64,000 nt of DNA, from the NCBI GenBank assembly GCA_021647585.1, contig JAKIUK010000012.1:1-64000 (forward strand), in the 5' to 3' direction. Positions 27,222 through 37,574 of this stretch are shown in pieces. A program made the position numbers and the translations under genes. Numbering within the stretch: position 1 is the first letter of the stretch; each line of letters starts with the position of its first letter. The DNA is from Methylococcaceae bacterium (lineage in GTDB: Bacteria; Pseudomonadota; Gammaproteobacteria; Methylococcales; Methylomonadaceae). Below the pieces are notes generated by a model, which was given only the letters and a program-made list of their open reading frames with translations, searched no databases and was not told the DNA's origin.

Positions 27222-30200
27222 ATGAGTAACACTGATAAACACTGGCAATTCTGGATAGACCGTGGAGGAACATTTACGGATATCGTTGCCAAGACCCCCG
27301 ATGACCAGCTTATTACCCGCAAACTGCTTTCAGACAACCCTGAACAATATGCCGACGCAGCACTACAAGGCATTAATGACTTCATAACAACAGCAACAGA
27401 TAAAACAATTGCTACTGTAAAAATGGGGACGACTGTTGGCACAAATGCTTTGTTAGAACGCAAAGGTGAAGCAACCGTTTTACTAATTACCGCAGGTTTC
27501 AAGGATTGTTTGCGCATAGGCTATCAAAACCGGCCTGATATTTTTGCACTGAATATTCAGTTACCGGAACAACTCTATCAAACGGTCATTGAAATTGATG
27601 AGCGCGTTGATGCCAAAGGACATGTGCTAAAAGCAATAAATGTGTTGAAGGTAACATTACAACTGGAATCGCTATATGCCTCGGGGCTGCGCTCCTGTGC
27701 TATTGTTCTAATGCATGCCTGGCGTTATCCAGCACACGAATGTCAACTAGCAGCACTGGCTAAAAATGTAGGTTTCAGCCAGATTTCTGTTTCGCATCAG
27801 GTCAGTCCTTTTATGAAAATTGTCAGTCGTGGTGATACCACCGTGGTTGATGCCTATTTATCTCCATTGCTCAAACGTTACGTTAATCAGGTTACCGAAG
27901 GACTATCTGGGGAAAATTTATCTACCCCCTCAAATTATGTTTATGCAATCCAATGGAGGATTAACGGCTGCACAAAACTTCCAAGGCAAAGATAGTATTT
28001 TATCCGGCCCTGCCGGTGGCATCGTAGGAGCCATTGCAACTTCAAAAAAAGCAGGATTCAACAAAATAATTGCTTTTGATATGGGGGGCACATCAACTGA
28101 TGTTGCGCATTTTGCAGGAGAGCTGGAACGCAGTTACGAAACCGAAGTAGCCGGTGTAAGAATGCGTGTACCGACGATGAATATACATACTGTTGCCGCT
28201 GGCGGGGGCTCACTACTATATTTTGATGGGCTACGTTACCGAGTGGGGCCGGAATCAGCAGGCGCTAATCCCGGCCCAGCTGGGTATCGCCGTGGCGGCC
28301 CACTTACCGTCACCGATGCTAATATTATGCTAGGGAAGTTACCATTATTTCCTGCAGTATTTGGTGAACAGGGAAATTTATCTTTAGATAGTGAAAAAGT
28401 TGAACATCTTTTCAGTCGATTAGCAAAAAAAATAACTAGTAGTTGTGGAGACCACCGCAGTCCCCAACAAGTTGCAGAAGGTTTTATTGATATTGCGGTT
28501 GAAAATATGACGACTGCAATAAAAAAGATTTCAGTACAAAAAGGTTATAACGTATCAGAATATACCTTATGTTGTTATGGTGCTGCCGGTGGACAACATG
28601 CCTGCAAAGTGGCTGACAGACTCGGTATGAAACGCGTTATGTTGCATCCTTTTTCTGGTGTTTTATCAGCGTATGGCATGGGTCTGGCAGACTTGAGACT
28701 ATTAAAAGATCAGGCTCTTGAACAACCTTGGGATGAAATCAGCAATTCCCAACTAAAAGATCACTTATTAAAACTGGAACAACTGGGACAAGCTGAAATG
28801 TTGCTGCAAATAAGTGATCAGGAAAAAATATCCAGTCTATTTAGAGTCAACATACGTTATTCCGGGTCTGATACATCCTTGTCAGTTTTTTTCTCAGATA
28901 AAGAAAGCTCACGACTTGCTTTTCAAAAGCAATATTATCAACAATTTGGATTCATCTACACTGACAAACAGCTAATCATTGAATCTTTATCTGTTGAAAT
29001 TATTGCTAACAACGCTGTAAATAAGGGATTTTTCACCCAACAATCAAACATCACCTCTAAACCAATCCTGGTCACCGATGTATTTAGCAATAATAAAACC
29101 CATAAAACTTCTGTTTTTAAACGCGAATCATTATCTCAGGGTACCACTTTAAAAGGACCTGTGATCATTATTGAACCCACCGCAACAATAATTATAGAAC
29201 CTGGTTGGCAAGGTGAAATCACAGCTCGTAATGATTTGATATTAACTCGTTTCCAGCCCATTAAACGCCTGTTGGCTGTGGGTACTTCTGCCGACCCAGT
29301 TATGCTGGAAATATTCAACAAACTGTTTATGTCGATAGCAGAACAAATGGGTTTTGTGCTGCAAAAAACTGCTTATTCGGTCAATATAAAAGAGCGCCTA
29401 GATTTTTCCTGTGCCCTATTTGATGCCAATGCCCAATTAATTGCAAATGCCCCTCATATTCCAGTGCACTTAGGCTCTATGGGAGAAAGTGTTATAGCAC
29501 TGGTTGAATCAGAAATCATTACGATTAAGCCAAAAGAAGTGTACTTATTAAACTCACCTTATCAAGGGGGAACCCATTTACCCGATATTACTGTAGTTAC
29601 TCCTATTTTTAACAAAGATAACAGTCAATTATTATTCTTTGTTGCGTCTAGAGGCCATCATGCGGATGTTGGAGGCATAAGTCCAGGATCAATGCCAGCA
29701 AATAGTCAGCACATAGAACAGGAAGGCGTACTTAGCGCAGGTATGAAGATTGTAATAAACGGTAAATTTCAAGAACAGGCCATCAGAAAATGGCTACAAT
29801 CTTCGCCTATTCCCGCACGAAATCCTGAGCAAAATATTGCTGACTTACAAGCCCAAATTGCTGCTAATAACAAAGGGTTACTTGAACTACAAAAAATGAT
29901 TGAGCAATATACCCTGCAAACCGTTTTACAATATATGCAGCATGTGCAAAATAATGCAGCAGCATGTGTGCGAAATATTTTACCAACCTTATCTGATGGC
30001 CACTTTGTTAACCCACTCGATAACGGTGCCAAAATAGTCGTCAAGATTCAGATAAACAAAACACACAAAACCGCCACTATTGATTTTACGGGTACTTCAA
30101 ATCAGCAATCGACCAATTTTAATGCCCCTGCTTCCGTATGCAAAGCCGCAGTACTTTATGTATTCAGAACATTAGTCAAAGATGATATTCCTTTAAATGC

Positions 30201-30840
30201 CGGGTGTTTAACCCCTCTGAACATCATCATTCCCAAAGACTCAATGCTCAATCCGCAATATCCTGCCGCTGTTGTTGCAGGTAATGTTGAAACTTCCCAG
30301 TATATAGTTGATGCACTGTATGGTGCTTTAGGGGTACTTGCAGGTTCTCAAGGAAGCATGAATAACTTTACCTTTGGAAATGACCGTTACCAATACTATG
30401 AGACTATTTGTGGAGGTGCGGGTGCCGGTTTTGGTTTTAATGGCAGTGATGCTGTTCAAACCCACATGACTAACTCCCGAATTACCGACCCTGAAGTATT
30501 GGAGTGGCGTTTCCCAGTATTATTAGAGGAATTCTCAATCCGTAAAAACAGTGGCGGGTCAGGCCAATGGATTGGCGGCAATGGCGTCAGTCGAACAATT
30601 AAATTCCTTCAACCTATGTCTGCCACAATTTTATCCAGTCATCGTTTACAAGCGCCTTTTGGGATACATCATGGCTTATCAGGACAAGTAGGTGTCAACA
30701 CATTGATTAAGGCTAATGGAAAAAAAATTAAACTTAATGCTTGTGACCAAGTCAATTTAGATACCAATGACATGATTCAAATTGAAACTCCTGGTGGAGG
30801 TGGCTATGGTGCTTGTTGTGATGCACAGCTTATGTCTTAA
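27222..30840 (+). pseudogene. 5-oxoprolinase (HyuA-HyuB fusion) interrupted by one frameshift
   Basis: Together about 1200 aa, the size of ATP-hydrolysing 5-oxoprolinase (5-oxo-L-proline + ATP + 2 H2O to L-glutamate + ADP + Pi). The first frame (27222-27995) holds the hydantoinase A N-terminus (WIDRGGTFTDIVAKTPD, GTTVGTNALLERKG). The second frame, in the plus-one phase, resumes with MFMQSNGGLTAAQNFQGKDSILSGPAGG and FDMGGTSTDVAHFAG, then the hydantoinase B half (LDFSCALFDANAQLIANAPHIPVHLGSMGESV, NSPYQGGTHLPDITV). The switch point is a run of five C at 27925-27929; with four C the frame reads ...STPQIMFMQSNGG without a break. So the gene is either freshly inactivated, phase-variable, or carries a sequencing error. 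Confidence 0.88.
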
Positions 30841-30912
30841 TCTTGTTTAGATGGTTGTCCTCATGTCAAGATAAAAAACTTTGCTGGAAGCTGTTTTTAT
30901 GAGATAAGTAAG

Positions 30913-30984
30913 GAGTGGGCTCTCTATAGCTCCATCATAAAAACTTGATATAACTAAAGTTTACCCTTAAGCCCACTCTTTTTT
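30913..30984 (+). terminator. Possible terminator after 5-oxoprolinase
   Basis: GAGTGGGCT (30913-30921) pairs with AGCCCACTC (30970-30978) and is followed by TTTTTTC. The loop is long (48 nt), which weakens the call. Confidence 0.35.
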
Positions 30985-31008
30985 CAGTTCATTTAGAAGG
31001 AAATAGAG

Positions 31009-31461
31009 ATGAAACAAATTAAATATATATTTCATGGCTTTAAAACGCTGCTAATTCTAACCCTGTTATTTGGCTATTCTGCAGCTGTATCTGCCAAAAA
31101 TAATGACTGTTGGGCTGATTTTTTTGAAGATGCTCAATTTAAAGGTGATCACTTTCGACTTAAAGGACCTGCTCAAAAGAAAAGTTTATCCAAAGTAAAT
31201 AATAAAAATTGGGACAAAAGAATTGAAAGTATATTGATTGGTCCTAAAGCAACTGTAACTGTTTATGAAAATAAAAATTTCAAATTAACATTAAAAGAAA
31301 TGGCTAACTACCCTGTTTTAATGAAATCCCTAGGTATAAGCAAACAGGATATATTGGAAGATTCAGAAATTATTCTTCACCCCAACTCTAAAGTACATAG
31401 TTTTGGAGAATATAATTTTTATCATAAAATCAGGTCATTGAAAGTTGAGTGTGCTAAATAA
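31009..31461 (+). CDS. Exported beta/gamma-crystallin-like protein
   Basis: 150 aa with a signal peptide ending AVSA-KNND. The mature part has two motifs of crystallin type, CWADFFEDAQFKGDHFRLKGP and TVTVYENKNFKLTLKEM (aromatic, E-D/N, then F-x-G or F-x-L), each opening a Greek-key-like unit; Cys near both ends (CWADFF and VECAK) may form a disulfide. Such domains can bind Ca2+ but the exact binding residues are not clear here. AAGGA lies eight bases before the ATG. It stands alone between a hairpin and a PR1 repeat. Function unknown. Confidence 0.65.
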   Translation: MKQIKYIFHGFKTLLILTLLFGYSAAVSAKNNDCWADFFEDAQFKGDHFRLKGPAQKKSLSKVNNKNWDKRIESILIGPKATVTVYENKNFKLTLKEMANYPVLMKSLGISKQDILEDSEIILHPNSKVHSFGEYNFYHKIRSLKVECAK

Positions 31462-31497
31462 GGCAGGATCAATATTCATCCAACAAATAACATCTTG

Positions 31498-31655
31498 GGA
31501 GGTGGAAACAAATAATCAACCAAATTTTATACAGTAGTTTATTTCTGTTTAAATTTTCTCAACAGGGGCATAGTTATTCTACTTAACGATTGAGAAGATT
31601 TATACAGGGATAAAAAGACAAATGAAATTGGATGATTATTTTGTTTCCATCTCCC
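31498..31655. repeat. Palindromic intergenic repeat, family PR1, copy 4
   Basis: The left end GGAGGTGGAAACAAATAATC pairs with the complement of GATTATTTTGTTTCCATCTC. An inner TTTCTCAA...TTGAGAAG stem encloses GGGGCATAGTTATTCTACTTAAC, the family core with several changes. It lies 36 bp after the crystallin-like gene. Confidence 0.65.
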
Positions 31656-31981
31656 TTAATCATCGTCAATATGCAGGGAATTATGCTGTTTGATCCTTGC
31701 ATAATGACATCTATAACAATCAGAAAATTCATTGATTGCTATTCTAGCTTTTTTTATCTTAAAAACAAGCAATTGATTTCTATAACTAATTAAGAAATCC
31801 ATCAATTTCCTACAATTAATTCTCTTTACTTTGTGACCCAAAACTTCGGATAATGGTTGAAATAAAGCTTATTTATTAGCCTGAAAGACTGGTTATAACA
31901 AGCTTCTTACACCTGCCTTTTCAATCGGAAATACAATATTGTGGTTAACCATAATGTATTTATATTGAGTCAATCCTAACA
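31656..31981. other. Intergenic region upstream of glgX, no gene recognised
   Basis: A 61-codon minus-strand frame (31656-31841) has a Cys/His pair (CYRCHYARI) but no other support, and abuts a repeat; it is not called. The region should hold the glgX promoter; no consensus was convincing. Confidence 0.45.
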
Positions 31982-34075
31982 ATGCAAATTAAAGAATACA
32001 AATGTAAACCGGGGCAATCTTATCCAGCAGGTTCTAAACCCAATGGAGGAGGAGTAAATTTCTCGATATTTACCCGTCATGCAACCAGCGTTGAGCTTTT
32101 ACTTTTCGAACAAGCAGCAAGCACAAAACCCTTTCAGACGATACTGTTACAGCAGGACATCAATAGAACGTTTTATTCCTGGCATGTCTATGTTATAGAT
32201 TTACCTGTCGGCAGCTGGTACAGCTGGCGTATTGATGGATCGAACGAACCTAAAGAAGCGGGCTTGCACTTTGACAAGGAAAAATTACTCATAGACCCTT
32301 GGGCGCGTGTTGTATGCGATATGTACTGGGACCGCCAAGCCGCCTGTCAACCAGGTGATAATAGCTCAACAGCTATGCGTTGTATGGTTGTTGATGATGC
32401 TGATTATGACTGGGAAGGTGACATTCCTCTACGCATTAGTAGTGAAAAATCTATCATTTATGAGCTACATGTAGGAGGGTTCACCCGCCATTCTTCAGCC
32501 AATGTAACAAACCCGGGTACATTTTCAGCTTTAATTGAAAAAATCCCGTATTTGAAAAAACTGGGTATTACTCATGTTGAATTACTGCCTATCATGGCTT
32601 TTGATGAACAGGATGCACCGCAGGGTACCATAGCCCTTGGACTAAAAAATTACTGGGGTTATAGCACCCACAGTTTTTTTAGCCCCCACCCTGGATACTG
32701 CGTCACTCCTGAACAGGGCACTCATGTGCAAGAATTCCGCGACATGGTTAAAGCTCTACATAATGCGGGTATTGGCATTATTTTAGATGTTGTTTATAAC
32801 CACACATCAGAAGCAGGCATCGGTGGCCCCATCATTAATTTTCGTGGCATAGGTGAAAATATTTTTTACCATCATGAAAAAAATGACAAAAGTATTCTGC
32901 ATGACTATACCGGCTGCGGCAATACTGTCAATGCCAATCATCCTCTGGTCGCTGCTTTTATAACCAATAGTCTTGAATACTGGGTCAGAGAAATGCATGT
33001 TGATGGCTTTCGTTTTGATTTAGCCAGTGCTCTTACCCGTGGTGAAGGCGGCGTTGTGCTTGAAGATCCACCCGTGCTTTGGAGTATTGAACTTTCACAA
33101 CAACTGACACAGACAAAACTCATTGCTGAAGCGTGGGATGCAGCCGGTCTATATCAAGTTGGCAGTTTTCCAGGCCACCGCTGGGCAGAATGGAATGGTA
33201 AATATAGAGATGTCATACGCGAAGTTTTGCGTGGAGATACTGGCAAAATACAAGAACTTGCAACACGTATTTCAGGAAGCAGTGACTTATATGCGCATCA
33301 GGATGGTTTGCCTATTAACAGCATCAATTTCATAACCTGTCATGATGGCTTTACTTTAAATGATTTATTCAGTTATAACCAAAAACATAATGCAGCGAAT
33401 GGCGAAAATAACAGAGATGGCTGTAACAACAATATAAGTTCCAATTGTGGTATAGAAGGTCCGACAAACGATCTGGGTATTCTGGAATTTAGAAAAAAGC
33501 AGGCAAAAAATGCTTTTGCTATATTATTACTTAGCGAGGGCGTTCCCATGCTTCTTGCCGGGGATGAACTGCTCAATACCCAGGATGGTAATAATAATGG
33601 TTATTGTCAGGATAATGAACTGACCTGGATCGATTGGGAGATGGCAAATAAAAATGCCGATATGTTGCGTTTTGTTCAACAAATGATCGCCTTGCGTAAA
33701 CGCCATGCATCAATTATGCGTAGACGTTTTTTGACAGGAAAAATCATCGAATCAAAGGGTATCAAGGATATTTCATGGCATGGCGCTAAATTAGACACTC
33801 CGTTATGGGATGATTCTGAGACACGTTTACTAGCTTTTACTCTTGCAGGTGTTAAAGAAGATGAATCTGACTTGCACGTCGTCATCAATATGTCAGATAA
33901 ACAAACACGTGTTGAATTACCTGTCATTAAAGGAAAGAAATGGTGTTTGTCTGTCGATACTTCTCAAGACTCACCCAATGATGTTATTCGTAGGCCTAAT
34001 CAAAAACCGGTGACTACTAAGACGATTTTAGTCAATGAAAAAACGATTATTGCTCTTGAAAATATAAATTCATAA
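31982..34075 (+). CDS. glgX: Glycogen debranching enzyme GlgX (GH13)
   Basis: 697 aa. It hydrolyses alpha-1,6 branches in phosphorylase-limit dextrin. The N-terminal CBM48-like domain (NPNGGGVNFSIFTRHATSVELLLF) is followed by a GH13 barrel: DVVYNHT near residue 269, GFRFDLAS with nucleophile Asp near 345, EAWD with acid/base Glu near 382, and TCHDGFTLND with the third Asp near 455. PGHRWAEWNGKYRD and GDGRGNN-like NNNGYCQDNE are isoamylase/GlgX traits. It faces the PLD-EEP-GH57-DUF4912 genes on the other strand, converging with 46 bp between stop codons. Confidence 0.93.
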   Translation: MQIKEYKCKPGQSYPAGSKPNGGGVNFSIFTRHATSVELLLFEQAASTKPFQTILLQQDINRTFYSWHVYVIDLPVGSWYSWRIDGSNEPKEAGLHFDKEKLLIDPWARVVCDMYWDRQAACQPGDNSSTAMRCMVVDDADYDWEGDIPLRISSEKSIIYELHVGGFTRHSSANVTNPGTFSALIEKIPYLKKLGITHVELLPIMAFDEQDAPQGTIALGLKNYWGYSTHSFFSPHPGYCVTPEQGTHVQEFRDMVKALHNAGIGIILDVVYNHTSEAGIGGPIINFRGIGENIFYHHEKNDKSILHDYTGCGNTVNANHPLVAAFITNSLEYWVREMHVDGFRFDLASALTRGEGGVVLEDPPVLWSIELSQQLTQTKLIAEAWDAAGLYQVGSFPGHRWAEWNGKYRDVIREVLRGDTGKIQELATRISGSSDLYAHQDGLPINSINFITCHDGFTLNDLFSYNQKHNAANGENNRDGCNNNISSNCGIEGPTNDLGILEFRKKQAKNAFAILLLSEGVPMLLAGDELLNTQDGNNNGYCQDNELTWIDWEMANKNADMLRFVQQMIALRKRHASIMRRRFLTGKIIESKGIKDISWHGAKLDTPLWDDSETRLLAFTLAGVKEDESDLHVVINMSDKQTRVELPVIKGKKWCLSVDTSQDSPNDVIRRPNQKPVTTKTILVNEKTIIALENINS

Positions 34076-34121
34076 TTTCAGACGGGGGGGAGTACGACTA
34101 TTTTATTTTTCCCTGCTCTCA

Positions 34122-35723
34122 TCAATAGTAAACCCTGAAGGCATGCTGTATTTCTTCAAACTCATGTAAATAAGGCTTTGCTACTTCGTGATTGGCGGCA
34201 ATCACAACCAGATCATGGGAAAATACAGACGTGTTGTACCAGTTAAAACTACCGTCAATGACAATATAATCATCAATAATGCAATATTTTGAGTGTATAG
34301 GCGAATAAGGTACATCATGATCATCCTGTCCATAGACCAACCCCACTGAAACGCCCGCAAATCTTAACTGATCCACAGCATGTAATAAAGGCTGACTTAA
34401 TTCCTCATCCATGGAACGTACAACGCCGACTTTACCTTGTCGTGCAATATGACCATTTAATAACAGGTGTACATAAACCCCTCTTTTTTTGGCATTGATC
34501 AAAGCTGTAATCACACTATCGTGATGATCTCCCAGTAATTCACCAATCAAAAACAAAGTCACCTTAATTGAATGTTTAGCTCGGTTTATTTCGCCCAAAA
34601 TAGCATGATGGGGAAGATAATTTTCTCCATTCTGCATGGTGTGTCGTCCAAAGGTATAAAGTAAATTAAACTGGCTGTGAGGATCTATACCATACTGCTG
34701 AATAACACCACCACGCTGACTCTGAAATATATTATCCAGAAGTCGACAAACACCTTTGGAATGAAAGGTCATGCCTGATTCCCAGTTTGCCCACCAACGA
34801 TCAAAGGTAATATTAAAGGAACCCATAATGCAATCTTCATCATTAAAAATAATGAATTTTGTATGCATATCTGGCTCTACTTCTATAAGATGATGATCAG
34901 GACTACAAACCACTCCGACCAATTCAATACCTGCACGTTTTAATCGCGCATAATTATGACTATTAGTCAGCGTCATCTTGCGCCAATCAACAATACACTG
35001 AACTAATACACCCTGCTCACTCGCATGGATCAAATGTGTAACAAAATCGGCATCATCAATACAGTCTACACTGACTTTAATAGTACAAAACCGGTCAGGA
35101 TTATCCCATTTAGTATGCATCACCTTATCGATCAAATGATGAATATAACTTTTAGGATGATAAGGATGATTTAACTGGCCTTTAGTAAACTTAGGAACGA
35201 GTTCTAAAGATTCAAAATGATGATTAAACCAATCAACATCGCACTGTAATTCGCCTGCATTTAACTCATAGGTTTGATAATTGTTATCGGTTGTATGTTC
35301 AGCAGAAATATCTCTGTACAGATGCTCATCTGGATTGCCCTGTAACTGGGGCCAGTCCATATAAATATATTCTTTTTCTGATGCAATAGAACGCCCATCC
35401 TTATGTACAATAAAGGAAAATTTAACACAATTGACTTGTCCGTAGGAGCTGGAAAATGGGTGTATATAAAAATCGCGCGTAGTTCGTTTATGCCGATCCC
35501 ATTCAGCATCATAAGCCTCGGTATCTACAATATAGGTTTCACAAATACCATCATTACTATAAACCTTCAAGATGACTTTCAGATTAACTTGAACGCCGTG
35601 ATACATATCAAAATCTATCTTCCCCCAGCGCACAAAAAACTCATGATTAAAGTCATTTCTCCTTGCAAATGAGCCACCCAATTCACCACGAACAGGCTTG
35701 GCATAATGTTCTGCTATCTCCAT
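34122..35723 (-). CDS. Phospholipase-D-superfamily protein with two HKD motifs and an N-terminal beta-rich domain
   Basis: 533 aa, no signal peptide, so cytoplasmic. Residues 1-130 form a beta-rich domain (HEFFVRWGKIDFDMYHGVQVNLKVILKVYS) that could be a binding module. The second HKD motif is complete: H477-x-K479-x4-D484 then GSFN (491-494). The first is H287-x-K289 then N294 where Asp is expected, with D295 next to it, then GSFN (301-304). PLD enzymes cleave phosphodiesters through a covalent His intermediate; substrates include nucleic acids and lipids. It starts one base after the CBM21-nuclease/phosphatase gene, so the two are co-transcribed and probably share a target. The Asn may reduce activity or be tolerated. 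Confidence 0.85.
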   Translation of the reverse strand: MEIAEHYAKPVRGELGGSFARRNDFNHEFFVRWGKIDFDMYHGVQVNLKVILKVYSNDGICETYIVDTEAYDAEWDRHKRTTRDFYIHPFSSSYGQVNCVKFSFIVHKDGRSIASEKEYIYMDWPQLQGNPDEHLYRDISAEHTTDNNYQTYELNAGELQCDVDWFNHHFESLELVPKFTKGQLNHPYHPKSYIHHLIDKVMHTKWDNPDRFCTIKVSVDCIDDADFVTHLIHASEQGVLVQCIVDWRKMTLTNSHNYARLKRAGIELVGVVCSPDHHLIEVEPDMHTKFIIFNDEDCIMGSFNITFDRWWANWESGMTFHSKGVCRLLDNIFQSQRGGVIQQYGIDPHSQFNLLYTFGRHTMQNGENYLPHHAILGEINRAKHSIKVTLFLIGELLGDHHDSVITALINAKKRGVYVHLLLNGHIARQGKVGVVRSMDEELSQPLLHAVDQLRFAGVSVGLVYGQDDHDVPYSPIHSKYCIIDDYIVIDGSFNWYNTSVFSHDLVVIAANHEVAKPYLHEFEEIQHAFRVYY

Positions 35724-35724
35724 G

Positions 35725-37257
35725 TCACCCCTCTCCAGTTGCTGTTGTTATTATTTTTGGTTCAAATGTCATAAAATAACCGCAATGGTCTGACACTTGT
35801 CCATAGTCCTGGTCTGTAAAGATCACTTTTGCAGATGTAACCTGTAACTCACTGGCTTTATTCATAAAAATATAGTCTATACGGTAGTCATCAGCCAGCA
35901 AGTCACGCCAATGAGTATCATTCACTCTAAAAATTTTATCAAAGATGCCTTGCTCATTAGCTGCTAAATACTGATCCTCATACTCATTTGAATCAACAAC
36001 CAATTCATACCCAGTAGATCCAGCTGTAATATTAAAATCTCCGCATAATAAAGTGGCCTTCACATCATCAGTCTGATTATTTGCTGCCCATTCATGCAAT
36101 CTTTGAAATTGCTCCCTAAAACCATCTTCCAACCAGCTTAAATGTGCAGAAAGTACGTTAATCGGTCCAACATAAGGTACATGAATACGAGCCATCACGA
36201 CTTTTCTGGAATGAATACTATATCTGTCATGACTATCTGACACATACCTGGAGTCATGATTTGACATAGGGTATCGGCTTAAAATAGCGACTCCTTCTCT
36301 ATATTTATCAAAACCTAAATGAGACCAATCCGTGTGCATATGAAATGGCTCGATCAGCCGTTCATTTATAATTCTTGCAGAATTAGATGCCCAATCCCCT
36401 TCCCCATCATTCCAAAACTCTGCAACTTCTTGCAGACAGACTATATCAATATCCAGATCATCAATCGCTTTGGCAATCTGGGTAAACTTTTCGTTCTGAT
36501 TTTCTTCCTGATAGCAATGTAAATTAAGAATCAGAACTTTTAACTGCTCTCGCTGGAAAGAATAATTGTTGCCATAATTGTTGTCCCAAACAACCTGCCC
36601 ATTGCTTTCACAACAGATACTATATTGTAGTCTGAAAGAATCGCCATTGCAGATTCGCCCAGTCCATTGCTGAATACCATATTGATTTGGGTTTCTGGCA
36701 TTACTTTGCAGGACTTTATCCCAAAAATTATTTTCGCACAGGCATGATGATTTTTTTGTAGTATTCCAATTATCAGTAGTCCAGTGGATAGTCACTTTTT
36801 CAGCATTAATAGCCTGATCTACAGCAATATATACAGTAACAAAGTCCTGCTCATCATTCAGATGGCTTTCAAAGCCAATATTCTGAACTAATTGTTGATT
36901 CTCTAGCTTAATACCTGAATCAGCTTCACTGGAATAATTCAAACCACCATTGTTATTCCAGTATTCGGAACCATAAACTTGATAGCGCAGGCCAAAATGA
37001 ATATTTCCAGGAAGTGATTGCTCTGCAGTCAAGTTAAAAGTTACCTGTGTACGCCAATATTCTCTGTCATGTCCTTGTACGCTATGATATTTCGCCGGCA
37101 ACGTGTGCCATATACCATCTTCACCCGACCAAATAACATCAACCTGTTTATCGTAACTCACATTTTCTACTAACATAAAGAAGGTCAGCACTTGCTGAAC
37201 CTGTTCGTATGTTCTGGTGATCACATTTTCTATATAAAGTAATTGGATTTTATCCAT
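35725..37257 (-). CDS. Endonuclease/exonuclease/phosphatase-fold enzyme with two N-terminal CBM21-like starch-binding modules
   Basis: 510 aa. Residues about 19-108 and 136-233 each look like CBM21: V-x-V-x-W-T/S and W-x-T strands (VDVIWSGEDGIWHTLPAKY; VTIHWTTDNWNTT) and the signature end WNNNGGLNY (100-108) or WDNNYGNNY (224-232). Residues 238-498 are an EEP domain with N245, E277 (LQEV), GVAILSRYP, H372 (AHLSW), D407 and N409 (GDFN), D461 (IDYIF) and the D490-H491 pair (SDH), all needed for Mg2+-dependent phosphoester cleavage. No signal peptide. SD AGGTGA precedes the ATG. A MITE sits just upstream. Known EEP members include DNases and inositol/lipid phosphatases; the starch-binding modules point to glycogen as the anchoring site. 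Confidence 0.88.
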   Translation of the reverse strand: MDKIQLLYIENVITRTYEQVQQVLTFFMLVENVSYDKQVDVIWSGEDGIWHTLPAKYHSVQGHDREYWRTQVTFNLTAEQSLPGNIHFGLRYQVYGSEYWNNNGGLNYSSEADSGIKLENQQLVQNIGFESHLNDEQDFVTVYIAVDQAINAEKVTIHWTTDNWNTTKKSSCLCENNFWDKVLQSNARNPNQYGIQQWTGRICNGDSFRLQYSICCESNGQVVWDNNYGNNYSFQREQLKVLILNLHCYQEENQNEKFTQIAKAIDDLDIDIVCLQEVAEFWNDGEGDWASNSARIINERLIEPFHMHTDWSHLGFDKYREGVAILSRYPMSNHDSRYVSDSHDRYSIHSRKVVMARIHVPYVGPINVLSAHLSWLEDGFREQFQRLHEWAANNQTDDVKATLLCGDFNITAGSTGYELVVDSNEYEDQYLAANEQGIFDKIFRVNDTHWRDLLADDYRIDYIFMNKASELQVTSAKVIFTDQDYGQVSDHCGYFMTFEPKIITTATGEG

Positions 37258-37283
37258 GCTTCACCTAATATTCATGTATTAAA

Positions 37284-37544
37284 CCTAGAAAAATCAGTTG
37301 GATCACGGATTCTAGCACAAGCTCTTGATTCCACAGCATTTCACAGAAAAGTGCTCCTGCTTTTTCTGCATTCACCACCTCCGTGTGGTTCAAAAAAATG
37401 TCCGCTTAACCGAATGGGTGAAGCTCAGATTTTTTGACCTACATGGACGTAGGAAATGCAGGTTTTGCAGGAGCAAAAACCTGCTAAAACACTGTGAAAC
37501 CAATATCTTGCACTATAATTCCGCGCCCAACTGATCTTTCTAGG
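37284..37544. mobile_element. MITE-like element, copy B (261 bp)
   Basis: The terminal repeats are CCTAGAAAAATCAGTTGG and CCAACTGATCTTTCTAGG, identical to copy A, and it is flanked by TTAAA on both sides (37279-37283 and 37545-37549). It is about 100 bp longer than copy A because of extra internal hairpin segments (around CCACCTCCGTGTGG and CCTACATGGACGTAGG). It lies between GH57 and the CBM21-EEP gene and may separate their transcription. Confidence 0.8.
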
Positions 37545-37574
37545 TTAAAAGAGTCATTAATTTCAGCCCATTCA

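Noticed and set aside
31656..31841. 61-codon minus-strand frame with a Cys-Tyr-Arg-Cys-His stretch resembling a heme motif
   Set aside because: Starts with a non-ATG codon, has no signal peptide and no ribosome site, and abuts a repeat; one CxxCH-like match is expected by chance.
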